Of a stretch of 64,000 nucleotides of DNA, positions 1 through 7,895 are shown piece after piece; the stretch's first letter is position 1; the number at the start of each line of letters is the position of its first letter. Where the stretch lies: the NCBI GenBank assembly GCA_965198655.1, contig OZ240668.1, positions 496,001 to 560,000 of the forward strand. Direction: 5' to 3'. The notes beneath the pieces are model-generated. The model was not told where the DNA came from. It did no database searches and saw nothing but the letters and a program-made list of their open reading frames with translations. Origin of the DNA: Lichenicola sp965198655 (lineage in GTDB: Bacteria; Pseudomonadota; Alphaproteobacteria; Acetobacterales; Acetobacteraceae). A program made the position numbers and the translations under genes.

Positions 1-35
1 AGGTCGGCCGCGGTGCATCCGAGCGGCCCGGTCAC
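1..35 (-). CDS. hpnD: Start of probable hpnD (squalene synthase-like), cut by window edge
   Basis: A GTG (33-35) overlaps the hpnC stop in a GTGA arrangement and opens a frame that runs off the window (V-T-G-P-L-G-C-T-A-A-D-L). Only about 11 codons are visible. The assignment rests on the usual hpnC-hpnD order and on this tight overlap, not on recognisable domain sequence. An alternative ATG lies at 16-18 in another frame. Confidence 0.4.
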   Translation of the reverse strand, partial: MTGPLGCTAAD

Positions 36-904
36 CGCAGGTGCCGCAGTGCGACGAGGAGGCTGCGCGCGGCGTCGCCGCGCCGGAGCCGGACCCGGCC
101 GGCCAGCGGGTCCTCGCGTCGCAGCCGGTGCGCCAGCCGGTGCGACAAGGCGACGATCACCGCGGCCTCCAGGCGCATGCGCCGGTCCCGGATCGCGCCC
201 GGCAGGCTTGAGGCCACCCGGTTCAGCCGGTCCACCTCGTGCAGGCAACGGTCCAGCACCCGGCGCAGCCCTGGACCTGTGCGCTCCCAGCGCACGGCGT
301 CCACGTCCTCGCCCGCATCGCGCAGCCAGTCCCGCGGCAGGTAGCAGCGGTCGAGGGTCTCCAAGTCGTCGCGGCAATCCTGCAGGTGGTTGAGCACCTG
401 CAGCGCGGTGCACAGCGCGTTTGAGCCCGGATGGCTTCCGGGACCCTCGCCGTGCAGGTCGAGCAGGTAGAGCCCGACCGGGTTGGCCGAGTAGCGGCAG
501 TACTCGACCAGCTCGTCCCAACTGTCGTAGCGGCGCTTCACCGCGTCCTGCCGGAACGCCACGAGGAGGTCGGTGCCGCGCGCCGGGCTGATGCCGGTCT
601 CGGCCAGGCTGGCGCGCAGCCGCACCGCACTCGCCGCTTCCCCGCGCCCGGCGGCGCCGTCACGGTTCGCCGGCCGGCCCAGCAGCAGCGCTTCCATGGC
701 GTCCAGCCGCGCCAGCTTGTCTTCCGCGGGCAGCACGGCGTTGTCGGCGATGTCGTCGATCGCGCGGGCGAAGGCGTAGTACGCATGGACGTGCGGACGC
801 AGCCGGGGGGCGATCAGCGCCGAGCCCACGGGGAAGTTCTCGTCCGCGCGCCCCTTGCCGGACGACGCGTCGGCGGGCTCGGCCAGCTCCAGGACGGCGT
901 TCAT
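32..904 (-). CDS. hpnC: HpnC, squalene synthase-like protein
   Basis: This 290-residue protein belongs to the trans-isoprenyl diphosphate synthase head-to-head (squalene/phytoene synthase) family. In bacteria HpnC, HpnD and HpnE together turn two farnesyl diphosphates into squalene for hopanoids; HpnC is the enzyme acting on presqualene diphosphate. Both aspartate-rich motifs are visible: DDIAD about 50 residues from the N terminus, and QDCRDDLETLDRCYLP in the second half. The ATG at 902-904 is chosen because the family's NFPVGS and YAFAR segments follow soon after; an upstream extension in the same frame overlaps hpnB and looks non-coding. It lies 25 bp after hpnB in an hpnA-B-C(-D) operon. 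Confidence 0.93.
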   Translation of the reverse strand: MNAVLELAEPADASSGKGRADENFPVGSALIAPRLRPHVHAYYAFARAIDDIADNAVLPAEDKLARLDAMEALLLGRPANRDGAAGRGEAASAVRLRASLAETGISPARGTDLLVAFRQDAVKRRYDSWDELVEYCRYSANPVGLYLLDLHGEGPGSHPGSNALCTALQVLNHLQDCRDDLETLDRCYLPRDWLRDAGEDVDAVRWERTGPGLRRVLDRCLHEVDRLNRVASSLPGAIRDRRMRLEAAVIVALSHRLAHRLRREDPLAGRVRLRRGDAARSLLVALRHLR

Positions 905-929
905 GCGCCGGGCTCCACGCGCCAAACAT

Positions 930-2105
930 TCATGCGACGGTCGCGTCCTTCCCGCCGTCGCGATAGGCGCGGCTCTTCCAGACCACGCCGCGACCCCGAT
1001 GATGGTCCACGGCCGATCCGATCGTGGCCAGGGTGTAGAACGACGCGATCGGGGGCAGCAACAGCGCCCAGGCCGGGGACAAGCGGAACCGGCGCAGCGT
1101 CGGCAGGAACGAGGCCGTGGACAGCGCCCAGGCGGCGCCGCCGACGGCACGCGCCGCCCCGTGCCCAGCCAGCAGCGTCCACAGCGGCGCGATCCACACC
1201 AGCACCATGCCGCCCACGGTGCCCGCCAGCAGCAGCGGGGAGAAGCGGAGCTGCACGTAGGCGGTGCGCGCCACCATGCGCCACACGTCGGCGGCTCCGG
1301 GATAGGGGCGGATCGAGCGCGCCAGCATCGAGTGCCCGAGCCAGATCGCGCCGCCGCTGCGCTTGACCCGCACCGCCAGCGTCACGTCGTCGATCAGCGC
1401 GCCGCGCAGCGCCTCGATGCCGCCGATGCGGGCGAGTGCGGTGCGCCGGATCAGCACCGTGCCGCCCGCCGCCGCCGCGGTGCGGCGACGCGGATCGTTC
1501 ACCCGGGCGAACGGGTAGAGCAACTGGAAGAAGAACACGAAGGCCGGCACCAGCGCCCGCTCGGCCGGGCTCTCGCAGTTCAGCGCCACCATCTCCGACA
1601 CCTGGTCGAGCCCGGAGCGCTCCGCCTTGTCCACCAGGGTGGACAGGTGCGACGGCGCGTGGGTGATGTCGGCGTCGCACAACAGGAGGTAGCCGTGCTC
1701 GCCCGCGTCGAGCCCCCCGTCGAGCCGCCGTGCCGCCGCCACCCCCTGCGCCAGCGCCCACAGCTTGCCGCTCCAGCCGGGCGGACGCGCAGCACCGTCC
1801 AGCACCACGAGCCGGTCCGGGGCCGCCCCGAGCCCTCGTGCGACCTGGCCGGTGCCGTCGGTGCTGCGGTCGTCCACCAGCACGATACGGAACGGTCCCG
1901 GATAATCCTGCGCCAGCAGCGAGCCGAGGCAGGCGGCGACGTGCTCGGCCTCGTCGCGCGCCGGGATCACCACCGAGACCGGCGGCCAAACCCGGTCCGG
2001 CCGCGCCGCGACCGGCCGCAGCACCGGCCCCGCCTGCCAGAACCGCCCGTGCCCGACGATCAGCCAGGTCCAGACCAGCAGCGTGGCGCAGGCCAGCACC
2101 AGCAT
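930..2105 (-). CDS. hpnB: HpnB, hopanoid-associated glycosyltransferase family 2
   Basis: This 391-residue GT-A glycosyltransferase has an N-terminal membrane segment (LVLACATLLVWTWLIVG), then the GT2 core with VSVVIPARDEAEHV, a VDDRSTDGTGQV nucleotide-binding loop and LLCDADITH as the metal-binding DxD-like region. Further membrane segments lie near the C terminus. Genes of this type sit in hopanoid clusters (HpnB) and are thought to act on side-chain or sugar steps; the exact acceptor is unknown. An ATG at 2105 is chosen. A GTG at 2114 directly overlapping the hpnA stop is an alternative adding three residues. Confidence 0.9.
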   Translation of the reverse strand: MLVLACATLLVWTWLIVGHGRFWQAGPVLRPVAARPDRVWPPVSVVIPARDEAEHVAACLGSLLAQDYPGPFRIVLVDDRSTDGTGQVARGLGAAPDRLVVLDGAARPPGWSGKLWALAQGVAAARRLDGGLDAGEHGYLLLCDADITHAPSHLSTLVDKAERSGLDQVSEMVALNCESPAERALVPAFVFFFQLLYPFARVNDPRRRTAAAAGGTVLIRRTALARIGGIEALRGALIDDVTLAVRVKRSGGAIWLGHSMLARSIRPYPGAADVWRMVARTAYVQLRFSPLLLAGTVGGMVLVWIAPLWTLLAGHGAARAVGGAAWALSTASFLPTLRRFRLSPAWALLLPPIASFYTLATIGSAVDHHRGRGVVWKSRAYRDGGKDATVA

Positions 2106-2110
2106 CGGCG

Positions 2111-3103
2111 TCACGCCATGCCGTGCGCGCGGAACCAGCTCACCGCGTCCTCGATCGCGGCGCGGGCTGGGCGGGGCACGTAGCCCAGCTCGCGTCGCGC
2201 CTTGTCGGAGGAGAAGAACATCTTCTTGCGCGACATCGCCAGCATCTCCCGGGTGACGCGCGGCGCCACCCCGAAGCCGCGCGCCAGCGCTTCGGAGGCG
2301 ATCGCCACCGGCCACAGCACCCGCTGGCTCAGCTCGACGCGCGGCGCCTTCACCCCCGCCACCTCGGACACCAGCCCGAACAGGTTTCTCAGCGACCAGT
2401 CCTCGCCGCCCAGGATGTAGCGCTCGCCGGCCACGCCGCGCTCGAACGCCAGCAGGTGGCCCTCCGCCACGTCGTCCACGTGGACGACGTTCAGGCCGGT
2501 GTCGACGAAAGCCGGCATCCGGCCGGCGGCGGCGTCGCGGATCATCGCCCCGGTGGGCGTGGGCTTGACGTCGCGCGGCCCGACCGGCGTGGACGGGTTG
2601 ACGATCACCGCCGGCAGGCCCCGCTCGCGCACCAGCGCCAGCACCTCCTGCTCGGCGCGATACTTGGAGCGCTTGTAGATACCGACGATCGCATGCTCGT
2701 GCACCGGCGTGTTCTCGTCCGCCACGCTGCCGTCGCCGACCAGCCCGAGGGCGGCGACGGAGGAGCAGTAGACGATCCGCTCCACCCCGGCCGCCTGTGC
2801 CGCCAGCATCAGCCGGCGCGTGCCCTCGACGTTGGCCTGCATCATCGCCGCCGGATCCGGCACCCAGAGCCGGTAGTCGGCCGCGACGTGGAACAGCGCG
2901 CCGCATCCGGCCAACGCGTCCGCGAACGTGTCCGGGCGCAGCAGGTCGCCCTCCGCCTCCTCCGCGTCCAATCCGGAAAGGTTCTGCCGGTCGGCACCTC
3001 TGCGCACCAGCAGGCGCAGCCGATATCCGCGCGCCTGGAGCGCGCGCGCCACCGCGGAGCCGACGAAGCCGGTGGCACCGGTGACCAGGACTGGCTTGGG
3101 CAT
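2111..3103 (-). CDS. hpnA: HpnA, hopanoid-associated NAD-dependent sugar epimerase
   Basis: This is a 330-residue extended short-chain dehydrogenase. The Rossmann motif VTGATGFVGSAVA is at residues 6-18 and the catalytic YKRSKY (YxxxK) is near residue 145. The family (HpnA) is annotated as a dihydroflavonol-reductase-like or sugar epimerase protein found in hopanoid loci. It is first in the minus-strand operon; its stop abuts the hpnB start, so the two are probably translationally coupled. The intergenic space to the divergent HpnL-like gene (3104-3279) must carry the operon promoter, but I see no clear -35/-10 pair there. Confidence 0.92.
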   Translation of the reverse strand: MPKPVLVTGATGFVGSAVARALQARGYRLRLLVRRGADRQNLSGLDAEEAEGDLLRPDTFADALAGCGALFHVAADYRLWVPDPAAMMQANVEGTRRLMLAAQAAGVERIVYCSSVAALGLVGDGSVADENTPVHEHAIVGIYKRSKYRAEQEVLALVRERGLPAVIVNPSTPVGPRDVKPTPTGAMIRDAAAGRMPAFVDTGLNVVHVDDVAEGHLLAFERGVAGERYILGGEDWSLRNLFGLVSEVAGVKAPRVELSQRVLWPVAIASEALARGFGVAPRVTREMLAMSRKKMFFSSDKARRELGYVPRPARAAIEDAVSWFRAHGMA

Positions 3104-3279
3104 CGCTCCGGCTCCTCGACCTGCGCGGTCCGTATCTGCCCGGCCTGGCCGATGCGGTCAAAGCGCCGCCTCGCGTTCCGTGTGTTCGCCGCGGAGGTGG
3201 AAGCGGCATCGCCGACGGTGTAGGAGCTTCGGGCCAGATCCCTGCGCTCCCCGTTCCCCTTGCCCGAAAGGCCGCCCGC

Positions 3280-4311
3280 TTGAAGACGGTCTCGATCCTG
3301 CTGGCGGTGCTGGGCCTCGTGCTGATCACGGCGTTCACCGGCTGGCTGGGTGCCGCCGCCGTGCTCAAGGCGCTGCTGTCGGTGGGCCTCGGCGGCTTCG
3401 CGGCCCTGGTCGCGGTGCAGCTCGCCACCGACCTCGTGCTCGCTTCCGCCTGGAGCGTCGCCTGTCCCGGCATCGGCTTCTTCCGCCTGCTCGCCGCCCG
3501 GCTGGTGCGGGAAGGGGCCACCACCTGCCTGCCGTTCTCCCAGCTCGGCGGCATCCTGATCGCGATCCGCGCCACCTGCTTCCCGGCCACGCGCCGTCGC
3601 GGCGCCGTCGGCTGGCCGGAAGCCTCCGCCGCCAATGTGGTCGACGTGACGGTGGAGGTGATCGGCCAGATCCTGTTCGTGCTGCTCGGCCTGCTGTTCC
3701 TGCTCGACCGCAGCCCGGACAGCAGCCTGGCCGGACCGGTGACGCTGGGCATGGCGCTGATGGCCGCCGCCATGGCGGTCTTCGTCTGGATGCAGCGCAG
3801 CGCGTCCGGGCTGTTCCGTCGCGGCGTCGAGGAGCTGGGGCGCCATGTCGCCGGTCAATGGGCCGGCCAATGGGCCCGCCAGTGGCAGGGCGCGCTGCGC
3901 AGCGGGATCGACACCCTGCAGGACCGTCTCGACCGGTTCTATGCCAGGCCCGGCCGGCTCGCGGCCGCCTGCCTGATCCACCTCGCCGCCTGGACCGCCG
4001 GCGCCGGGTGGGTCTGGCTCGGCTACCGGCTGCTCGGCGCGCCGATCGGCTACGGCGAGGCGATGGCGATCGAAGGCGTGGCCAGCGGGGTGCTGTCGGT
4101 GTCGTTCCTGGTGCCGGCAGCGCTCGGCGTGCAGGAGGCGGCCTACGTGGCGCTGGGCAGCCTGTTCGGGCTCGACCCGCATCTGTCGTTCGGCCTCAGC
4201 CTGCTGCGCCGCGGCCGCGACCTAGCGCTCGGGGTGCCGTCGCTGCTGGCCTGGCAGGTGGCCGAGATCCGCCGGCTGCGTCCGGTGCCGCAGCCGGAGC
4301 TGGTGCCGTGA
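3280..4311 (+). CDS. hpnL: HpnL-like integral membrane protein (LPG-synthase TM family)
   Basis: This 343-residue hydrophobic protein has about seven membrane segments and resembles the flippase-like transmembrane region of lysylphosphatidylglycerol synthases. Such proteins occur in hopanoid clusters as HpnL. Recognisable family features are the LVREGATTCLPFSQLGG segment near residue 75 and the late VSFLVPAALGVQEAAY segment. Translation appears to begin at TTG 3280, immediately after the gap from divergent hpnA. Its last bases overlap the next gene in a GTGA arrangement. A role in transport or placement of hopanoid-related lipids is inferred from context only. Confidence 0.8.
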   Translation: MKTVSILLAVLGLVLITAFTGWLGAAAVLKALLSVGLGGFAALVAVQLATDLVLASAWSVACPGIGFFRLLAARLVREGATTCLPFSQLGGILIAIRATCFPATRRRGAVGWPEASAANVVDVTVEVIGQILFVLLGLLFLLDRSPDSSLAGPVTLGMALMAAAMAVFVWMQRSASGLFRRGVEELGRHVAGQWAGQWARQWQGALRSGIDTLQDRLDRFYARPGRLAAACLIHLAAWTAGAGWVWLGYRLLGAPIGYGEAMAIEGVASGVLSVSFLVPAALGVQEAAYVALGSLFGLDPHLSFGLSLLRRGRDLALGVPSLLAWQVAEIRRLRPVPQPELVP

Positions 4312-5195
4312 GCGCGCCGCTGTTCGACCGTCTCCTGGTGGTCGGGCTGGGCCTGATCGGCAGCTCGCTGGCCAGGCGGGCGATGGCGGACCCCGCCATC
4401 GCGCGCGAGGTGGTGGCCTGGGACGACAGCCCTGCGGTCCGGGCCCGGGTGGCGGAGCTGGGCATCGTCCACCGCGTCGCGTCCGACGCGTCGGACGCGA
4501 CGCGGGATGCGGATTGTGTGGTGCTGTGCGTGCCGGTCGGCGCGATGGCCGCCGCCGCTGGCGCGCTGCTGCCGCACATGGCGCACGGCGCCATCCTGAC
4601 CGACGTGGGCTCGACCAAGCAGTCGGTGATCCGCGAGATCGAACCGCTGCTGCTGCCGGGGATCCGCTTCGTGCCGGCCCATCCGCTCGCCGGCACGGAA
4701 TATTCCGGTCCGGATTCGGGCTTCCCGACCTTGTTCGAGGGCAGGTGGGCGATTCTCACCCCGCTGCCGGACGGCGATGGGGAGGCGACGCTGCGCGTGG
4801 CGCGGCTGTGGCAGGCCTGCGGCGCCATGACGCGCGAGATGGACCCGGCTCATCACGACCGCGTGCTGGCGATCGTCAGCCACCTGCCGCACCTGCTCGC
4901 CTTCACCATCTGCGGCACCGCCGACGACCTCGAGGGCGAAAGCCGGGGCGAGGTGTTGCAGTTCGCCGCCTCAGGGTTCCGCGACTTCACCCGGATCGCC
5001 GCCTCCGACCCGACCATGTGGCGCGACGTGTTCCTGGCCAACCGCGACGCGCTGCTGGAGATGCTGGCCCGCTTCACCGAGGACGCGCAGGCGATGGCGC
5101 GCGCGATCCGCTGGGGCGACGAGGCGTTCATCGTCGACCGGATCGCGCGCGGCCGCTTCATTCGGCGAAGCCTGATCGAGATCAAGCAGGCCTGA
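4308..5195 (+). CDS. tyrA: Prephenate/arogenate dehydrogenase family protein
   Basis: This 295-residue NAD(P)-dependent enzyme is of the TyrA family, which oxidatively decarboxylates prephenate or arogenate on the way to tyrosine. The nucleotide-binding VVGLGLIGSSLARR is at residues 10-23. The catalytic-region signatures DVGSTKQSV and PAHPLAGTEYSGP follow, then HHDRVLAIVSHLPH in the dimer/active-site helix. The GTG start at 4308 overlaps the stop of the HpnL-like gene, implying coupling, a known but functionally unexplained neighbourhood in related genomes. Prephenate versus arogenate preference cannot be read here. Confidence 0.9.
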   Translation: MSAPLFDRLLVVGLGLIGSSLARRAMADPAIAREVVAWDDSPAVRARVAELGIVHRVASDASDATRDADCVVLCVPVGAMAAAAGALLPHMAHGAILTDVGSTKQSVIREIEPLLLPGIRFVPAHPLAGTEYSGPDSGFPTLFEGRWAILTPLPDGDGEATLRVARLWQACGAMTREMDPAHHDRVLAIVSHLPHLLAFTICGTADDLEGESRGEVLQFAASGFRDFTRIAASDPTMWRDVFLANRDALLEMLARFTEDAQAMARAIRWGDEAFIVDRIARGRFIRRSLIEIKQA

Positions 5196-5222
5196 GCCGG
5201 CGGCACCGGCCACGCGTCCGGT

Positions 5223-5393
5223 TCAACGGGCGATGAACGTCCAGGCGATCGCTGAGAACGGCATCAGGGCCAGGGCGAAGCGGATCGCGACGTCGGCGGC
5301 CCAGGTCAGGTGCCTGGGCGGCAGCGGGTCGGCGGCGCGGGCCGCGTGCGATGTCAGGATGTCACGTGACGAGCGGACGATGCTGGAGGTCAT
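5223..5393 (-). CDS. Small single-span membrane protein, 56 aa
   Basis: A short open frame starts with ATG at 5391-5393 and is preceded by GAGGGAAA at ribosome-binding distance. The product is Ser/Arg/Ala-rich at the N terminus (MTSSIVRSSRDILTSHAARA) and ends in one hydrophobic segment (VAIRFALALMPFSAIAWTFI). No family is recognised. The good ribosome site and the TM helix favour a real gene over the overlapping plus-strand frame. Function is unknown. Confidence 0.55.
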   Translation of the reverse strand: MTSSIVRSSRDILTSHAARAADPLPPRHLTWAADVAIRFALALMPFSAIAWTFIAR

Positions 5394-5588
5394 GGCTGGT
5401 TTCCCTCGATCCGGCCTGGAGCGGCCTGACTAAAGGGTTGCAGATGCCGTGCCAGGCCCTAAGCTATTGAGGGAAAATGATAAATTTCCGGCGCCAAGTT
5501 CAGACCTGGGCCTGGACGCTAGAAGCTGGCGTGTTGTGTCACATCATGGCCAATGACGCCAACATCGTCTGGAACCGGTCAGGCGGCG

Positions 5589-5729
5589 TCAGATCACGCT
5601 GGTCCATCGCTCATCGTCCGTGACGCGCAACTCGTCCTCGACAACGCCATCGAGATAAAGGGCCGCCGCCACTCCCAGACCGAGCGCCGTGAACCCGCCG
5701 ATCGACAGCAGCGCCATCCAGTATGACAT
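5589..5729 (-). CDS. Small membrane protein, 46 aa
   Basis: ATG at 5727-5729 is preceded by GTGGAGCG about nine bases upstream. The peptide MSYWMALLSIGGFTALGLGV begins a single transmembrane helix, followed by an acidic cytosolic or periplasmic tail (DGVVEDELRVTDDERWTSVI). Not assigned to a family. It lies between another small membrane protein and a secreted protein, all on the minus strand with separate ribosome sites. Confidence 0.5.
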   Translation of the reverse strand: MSYWMALLSIGGFTALGLGVAAALYLDGVVEDELRVTDDERWTSVI

Positions 5730-5761
5730 CGTGTCGCTCCACGTTTGTTTCAGCGGTGATC

Positions 5762-6103
5762 CTAGCGCCGGCCCGTCTGAGCGGCTCGGACTTCCTGGCC
5801 TCGTTGTGGTGCGAACTGTGCCGCGGCGTTACCAATCGGTGGCCGTGTGCAGTGGCTGGCGAGGTAAGCGGCTGGATCGACGCCGCGGATGGACAGCGCC
5901 CTGGGGCCGAAGGTCGCGCCGCCTAGGTAATCCCGCTCGCCATGCGCTTCGAACCAGGTGCCGGTCCGACCGGTGAACACCGCGTCGGTCACGCGCACGA
6001 AGTCCGAACAGGACACGGTCACGCCGTCGTCCGGCAATGGCGTGGCGCGCGCGACCGAGGCGGGCAGCAGCAATCCGAACAGGACCGATGACAACCAGCC
6101 CAT
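5762..6103 (-). CDS. Secreted protein of unknown function, 113 aa
   Basis: ATG 6101-6103 follows a strong GGGGAAGGA ribosome site. Residues 1-20 form a Sec signal peptide (MGWLSSVLFGLLLPASVARA, cut after ARA). The mature part has two cysteines (SCSDFV and SHCTRP) that could form one disulfide. The C-terminal end is basic and low in complexity. No family is recognised. It probably acts in the periplasm. Confidence 0.6.
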   Translation of the reverse strand: MGWLSSVLFGLLLPASVARATPLPDDGVTVSCSDFVRVTDAVFTGRTGTWFEAHGERDYLGGATFGPRALSIRGVDPAAYLASHCTRPPIGNAAAQFAPQRGQEVRAAQTGRR

Positions 6104-6173
6104 GGCATCCTTCCCCGACCGACGTGGCGGTGCGGGTAGACTGCATGGATCCGGTTAAGAGCTCGTCTACGGC

Positions 6174-6211
6174 GGCCATGGCGACCGGCTCGTGGACCGG
6201 TCGCCATGGCC
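6174..6211. terminator. 15-bp perfect hairpin, terminator-like
   Basis: GGCCATGGCGACCGG (6174-6188) and its exact complement at 6197-6211 enclose an 8-base loop. It lies just past the stop of the minus-strand His/Tyr-rich gene and before the secreted-protein gene. There is no T-run, so intrinsic termination is plausible but unproven. A second, smaller GC hairpin overlaps the stop codon at about 6212-6230. Confidence 0.5.
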
Positions 6212-6218
6212 GGCCCGG

Positions 6219-6350
6219 TCAGCCGGGCCGATGGTAGTAATGACGATGATAATAATGGTGGTGACGGTAGTGGTGGTAGGGCTGGGCCATGGCGGCGCCT
6301 GCACTGCCGACGAAGCCGGCCAGGCTGAGAAGAAGCACGAGTTTTCGCAT
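6219..6350 (-). CDS. His/Tyr-rich secreted mini-protein, 43 aa
   Basis: ATG 6348-6350 is preceded by an ideal AAGGAG site. Residues 1-22 are a signal peptide (MRKLVLLLSLAGFVGSAGAA then MA). The predicted mature peptide is only 21 residues, with eight histidines and six tyrosines (core HHYRHHHYYHRHYYH). Such composition suggests metal (Cu, Zn, Ni) or heme binding in the periplasm, but this is inference from composition. Longer in-frame starts exist upstream but lack a signal peptide at the N terminus. Confidence 0.65.
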   Translation of the reverse strand: MRKLVLLLSLAGFVGSAGAAMAQPYHHYRHHHYYHRHYYHRPG

Positions 6351-6602
6351 GGTGGGTCTCCTTGGTTGAGGCGAAACGAGCGGTGGTTCGGTCCGGTTTC
6401 GCATCGGGCCGGACTATTGCGTAGCCGTCGTACCTGAACCCTTGATTAAGACCACGCGGCGCCTCGGTCGCCCGCTCCATCCGGCGCGAGAGGCCGCACG
6501 GACCTGAACCTTTGATCCGGCACGGCCACGGCCGACTCGCCGCTCCCGGCAACCACGCCGCCCCGTTGCTGTTCCATGAACGCCCATGACGGAGCAGCGA
6601 CG

Positions 6603-6767
6603 ATGAAGAGCCAGGACATGCCGGTCCCCCCGCCGCCGGAAGGCGGCAAGGAGCACACGGACAAGGAATACGACCACGAGACCAAGCCGGGCCAGGAGGC
6701 GAACAAGGCGGCGCGGACCACCGCCAACGGCGCCCAGGTGTCCACCCCCACCGCGTCCGACACCTGA
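6603..6767 (+). CDS. Small hydrophilic protein, 54 aa
   Basis: ATG 6603 follows GGAG eight bases upstream. The product (MKSQDMPVPPPPEGGKEHTD...) is charged, Pro/Lys/Glu-rich and without hydrophobic segments, so it is probably disordered and cytosolic. The family is not recognised. It precedes the PRISE reductase gene by about 50 bases in the same direction and could be co-transcribed with it. An upstream ATG at 6576 has no ribosome site. Confidence 0.45.
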   Translation: MKSQDMPVPPPPEGGKEHTDKEYDHETKPGQEANKAARTTANGAQVSTPTASDT

Positions 6768-6817
6768 CCGGCTTCCCGGTCATGGACCAACCTGCCGCCG
6801 ACACGGGAGCCGGAACG

Positions 6818-7876
6818 ATGACGCAGCAGCGCAGGATCCTGGTGGCCGGCGTGCAGGGGGTGACCGGGCGCGCCGCCGCCCTGCGGTTCGCGAAGGAGCC
6901 GGACACCACGGTGTATGGACTGTCCCGCCGCGCCGCAGCCGGCATCCCGGGCGTGCAGGAGGTGTCGGTCGACCTGCTCGATCCGGACGACGTGCGCTTC
7001 AAGCTCGGCGCGATCGAGGGCGTCACCCACCTGGTGTTCGGGGCCTATGTCGAGAAGCCGACCGCAGCCGAGAAGAGCGAGGTCAACGTGGGCTTGCTCC
7101 GCAACCTGCTCGATGCGATCGAGCCCGGATCACCCGGGCTGCGTCACGTCACGTTCTACCAGGGCGGCAAGGCCTACGGCGCCGATCTCGGCCCGTTCAA
7201 GACTCCGGCCCGTGAAGACGATCCGCGGCTGATGCCGCCGAACTTCTACTACGACCAGGAGGACCTGCTCCGTGCCCGCGGCGCCGGACGCTGGAGCTTC
7301 ACCGCTCTGCGTCCGGAAGCGATCTGCGGATATGCGGTGGGCAACCCGATGAACCTCGCCATGGTCATCGCGGTCTATGCCGCGCTGTCGAAGGAGCTCG
7401 GCCTGCCGCTGCGGTTTCCAGGCACGGAGGCGGCCTACCGCGCGCTCTACCAGGTGACGTCGGCCGACATCCTGGCCGAGGCCACCGACTGGGCCGGCCG
7501 GTCGGACGCGGCACGAGACGACATCTTCAACATCACCAACGGCGACCAGTTCCGCTGGCAGCACATGTGGCCGCGGATCGCCGACATGTTCGCAATGCCC
7601 TGCGTCGATCCGGTGCCGATGCCGTTGACGAGCTATATGGCCGACAAGGGCCCGCTCTGGGCGCGGATGGTCGAGCGCCACGGCCTGCAGCCGATCCCCT
7701 ACCAGGCCCTGGTGTCGTGGGCGTTCGGCGACTTCATCTTCAACAGCGGGTTCGACAACGTCAGCAGCACGATCAAGGCGCGCCGCGCCGGGTTCGCAGC
7801 CTGCATCGACACCGAGGACATGTTCCGCGGGTTCTTCGGCCGGCTCCGCCGCGACAAGGTGATCCCGCCGTCCTGA
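6818..7876 (+). CDS. PRISE-type short-chain dehydrogenase/reductase
   Basis: This 352-residue NAD(P)H-dependent reductase is of the atypical SDR group that includes plant progesterone 5-beta-reductase and iridoid synthase. The cofactor motif is GVQGVTGRAAALR near the N terminus, followed by GLSRR for the cofactor phosphate. The family hallmark NFYYDQEDLL lies mid-protein and replaces the usual YxxxK. Substrates of bacterial members are mostly unknown; they reduce activated C=C bonds of enones. ATG 6818 is chosen because GGGAG precedes it; ATG 6782 has no ribosome site. A paralogue occurs at 52907-53971. Confidence 0.85.
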   Translation: MTQQRRILVAGVQGVTGRAAALRFAKEPDTTVYGLSRRAAAGIPGVQEVSVDLLDPDDVRFKLGAIEGVTHLVFGAYVEKPTAAEKSEVNVGLLRNLLDAIEPGSPGLRHVTFYQGGKAYGADLGPFKTPAREDDPRLMPPNFYYDQEDLLRARGAGRWSFTALRPEAICGYAVGNPMNLAMVIAVYAALSKELGLPLRFPGTEAAYRALYQVTSADILAEATDWAGRSDAARDDIFNITNGDQFRWQHMWPRIADMFAMPCVDPVPMPLTSYMADKGPLWARMVERHGLQPIPYQALVSWAFGDFIFNSGFDNVSSTIKARRAGFAACIDTEDMFRGFFGRLRRDKVIPPS

Positions 7877-7895
7877 GCGCCGGCACGGAAGACTG

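Noticed and set aside
930..3773. Very long minus frame covering hpnB and running through hpnA
   Set aside because: Only the hpnB part has domain sequence; hpnA is clearly coded in another frame, so the extension is an artefact.
5233..5433. 66-codon plus frame in the gap after the TyrA-like gene
   Set aside because: No ribosome site or domain; the minus frame 5223-5393 explains the region better.
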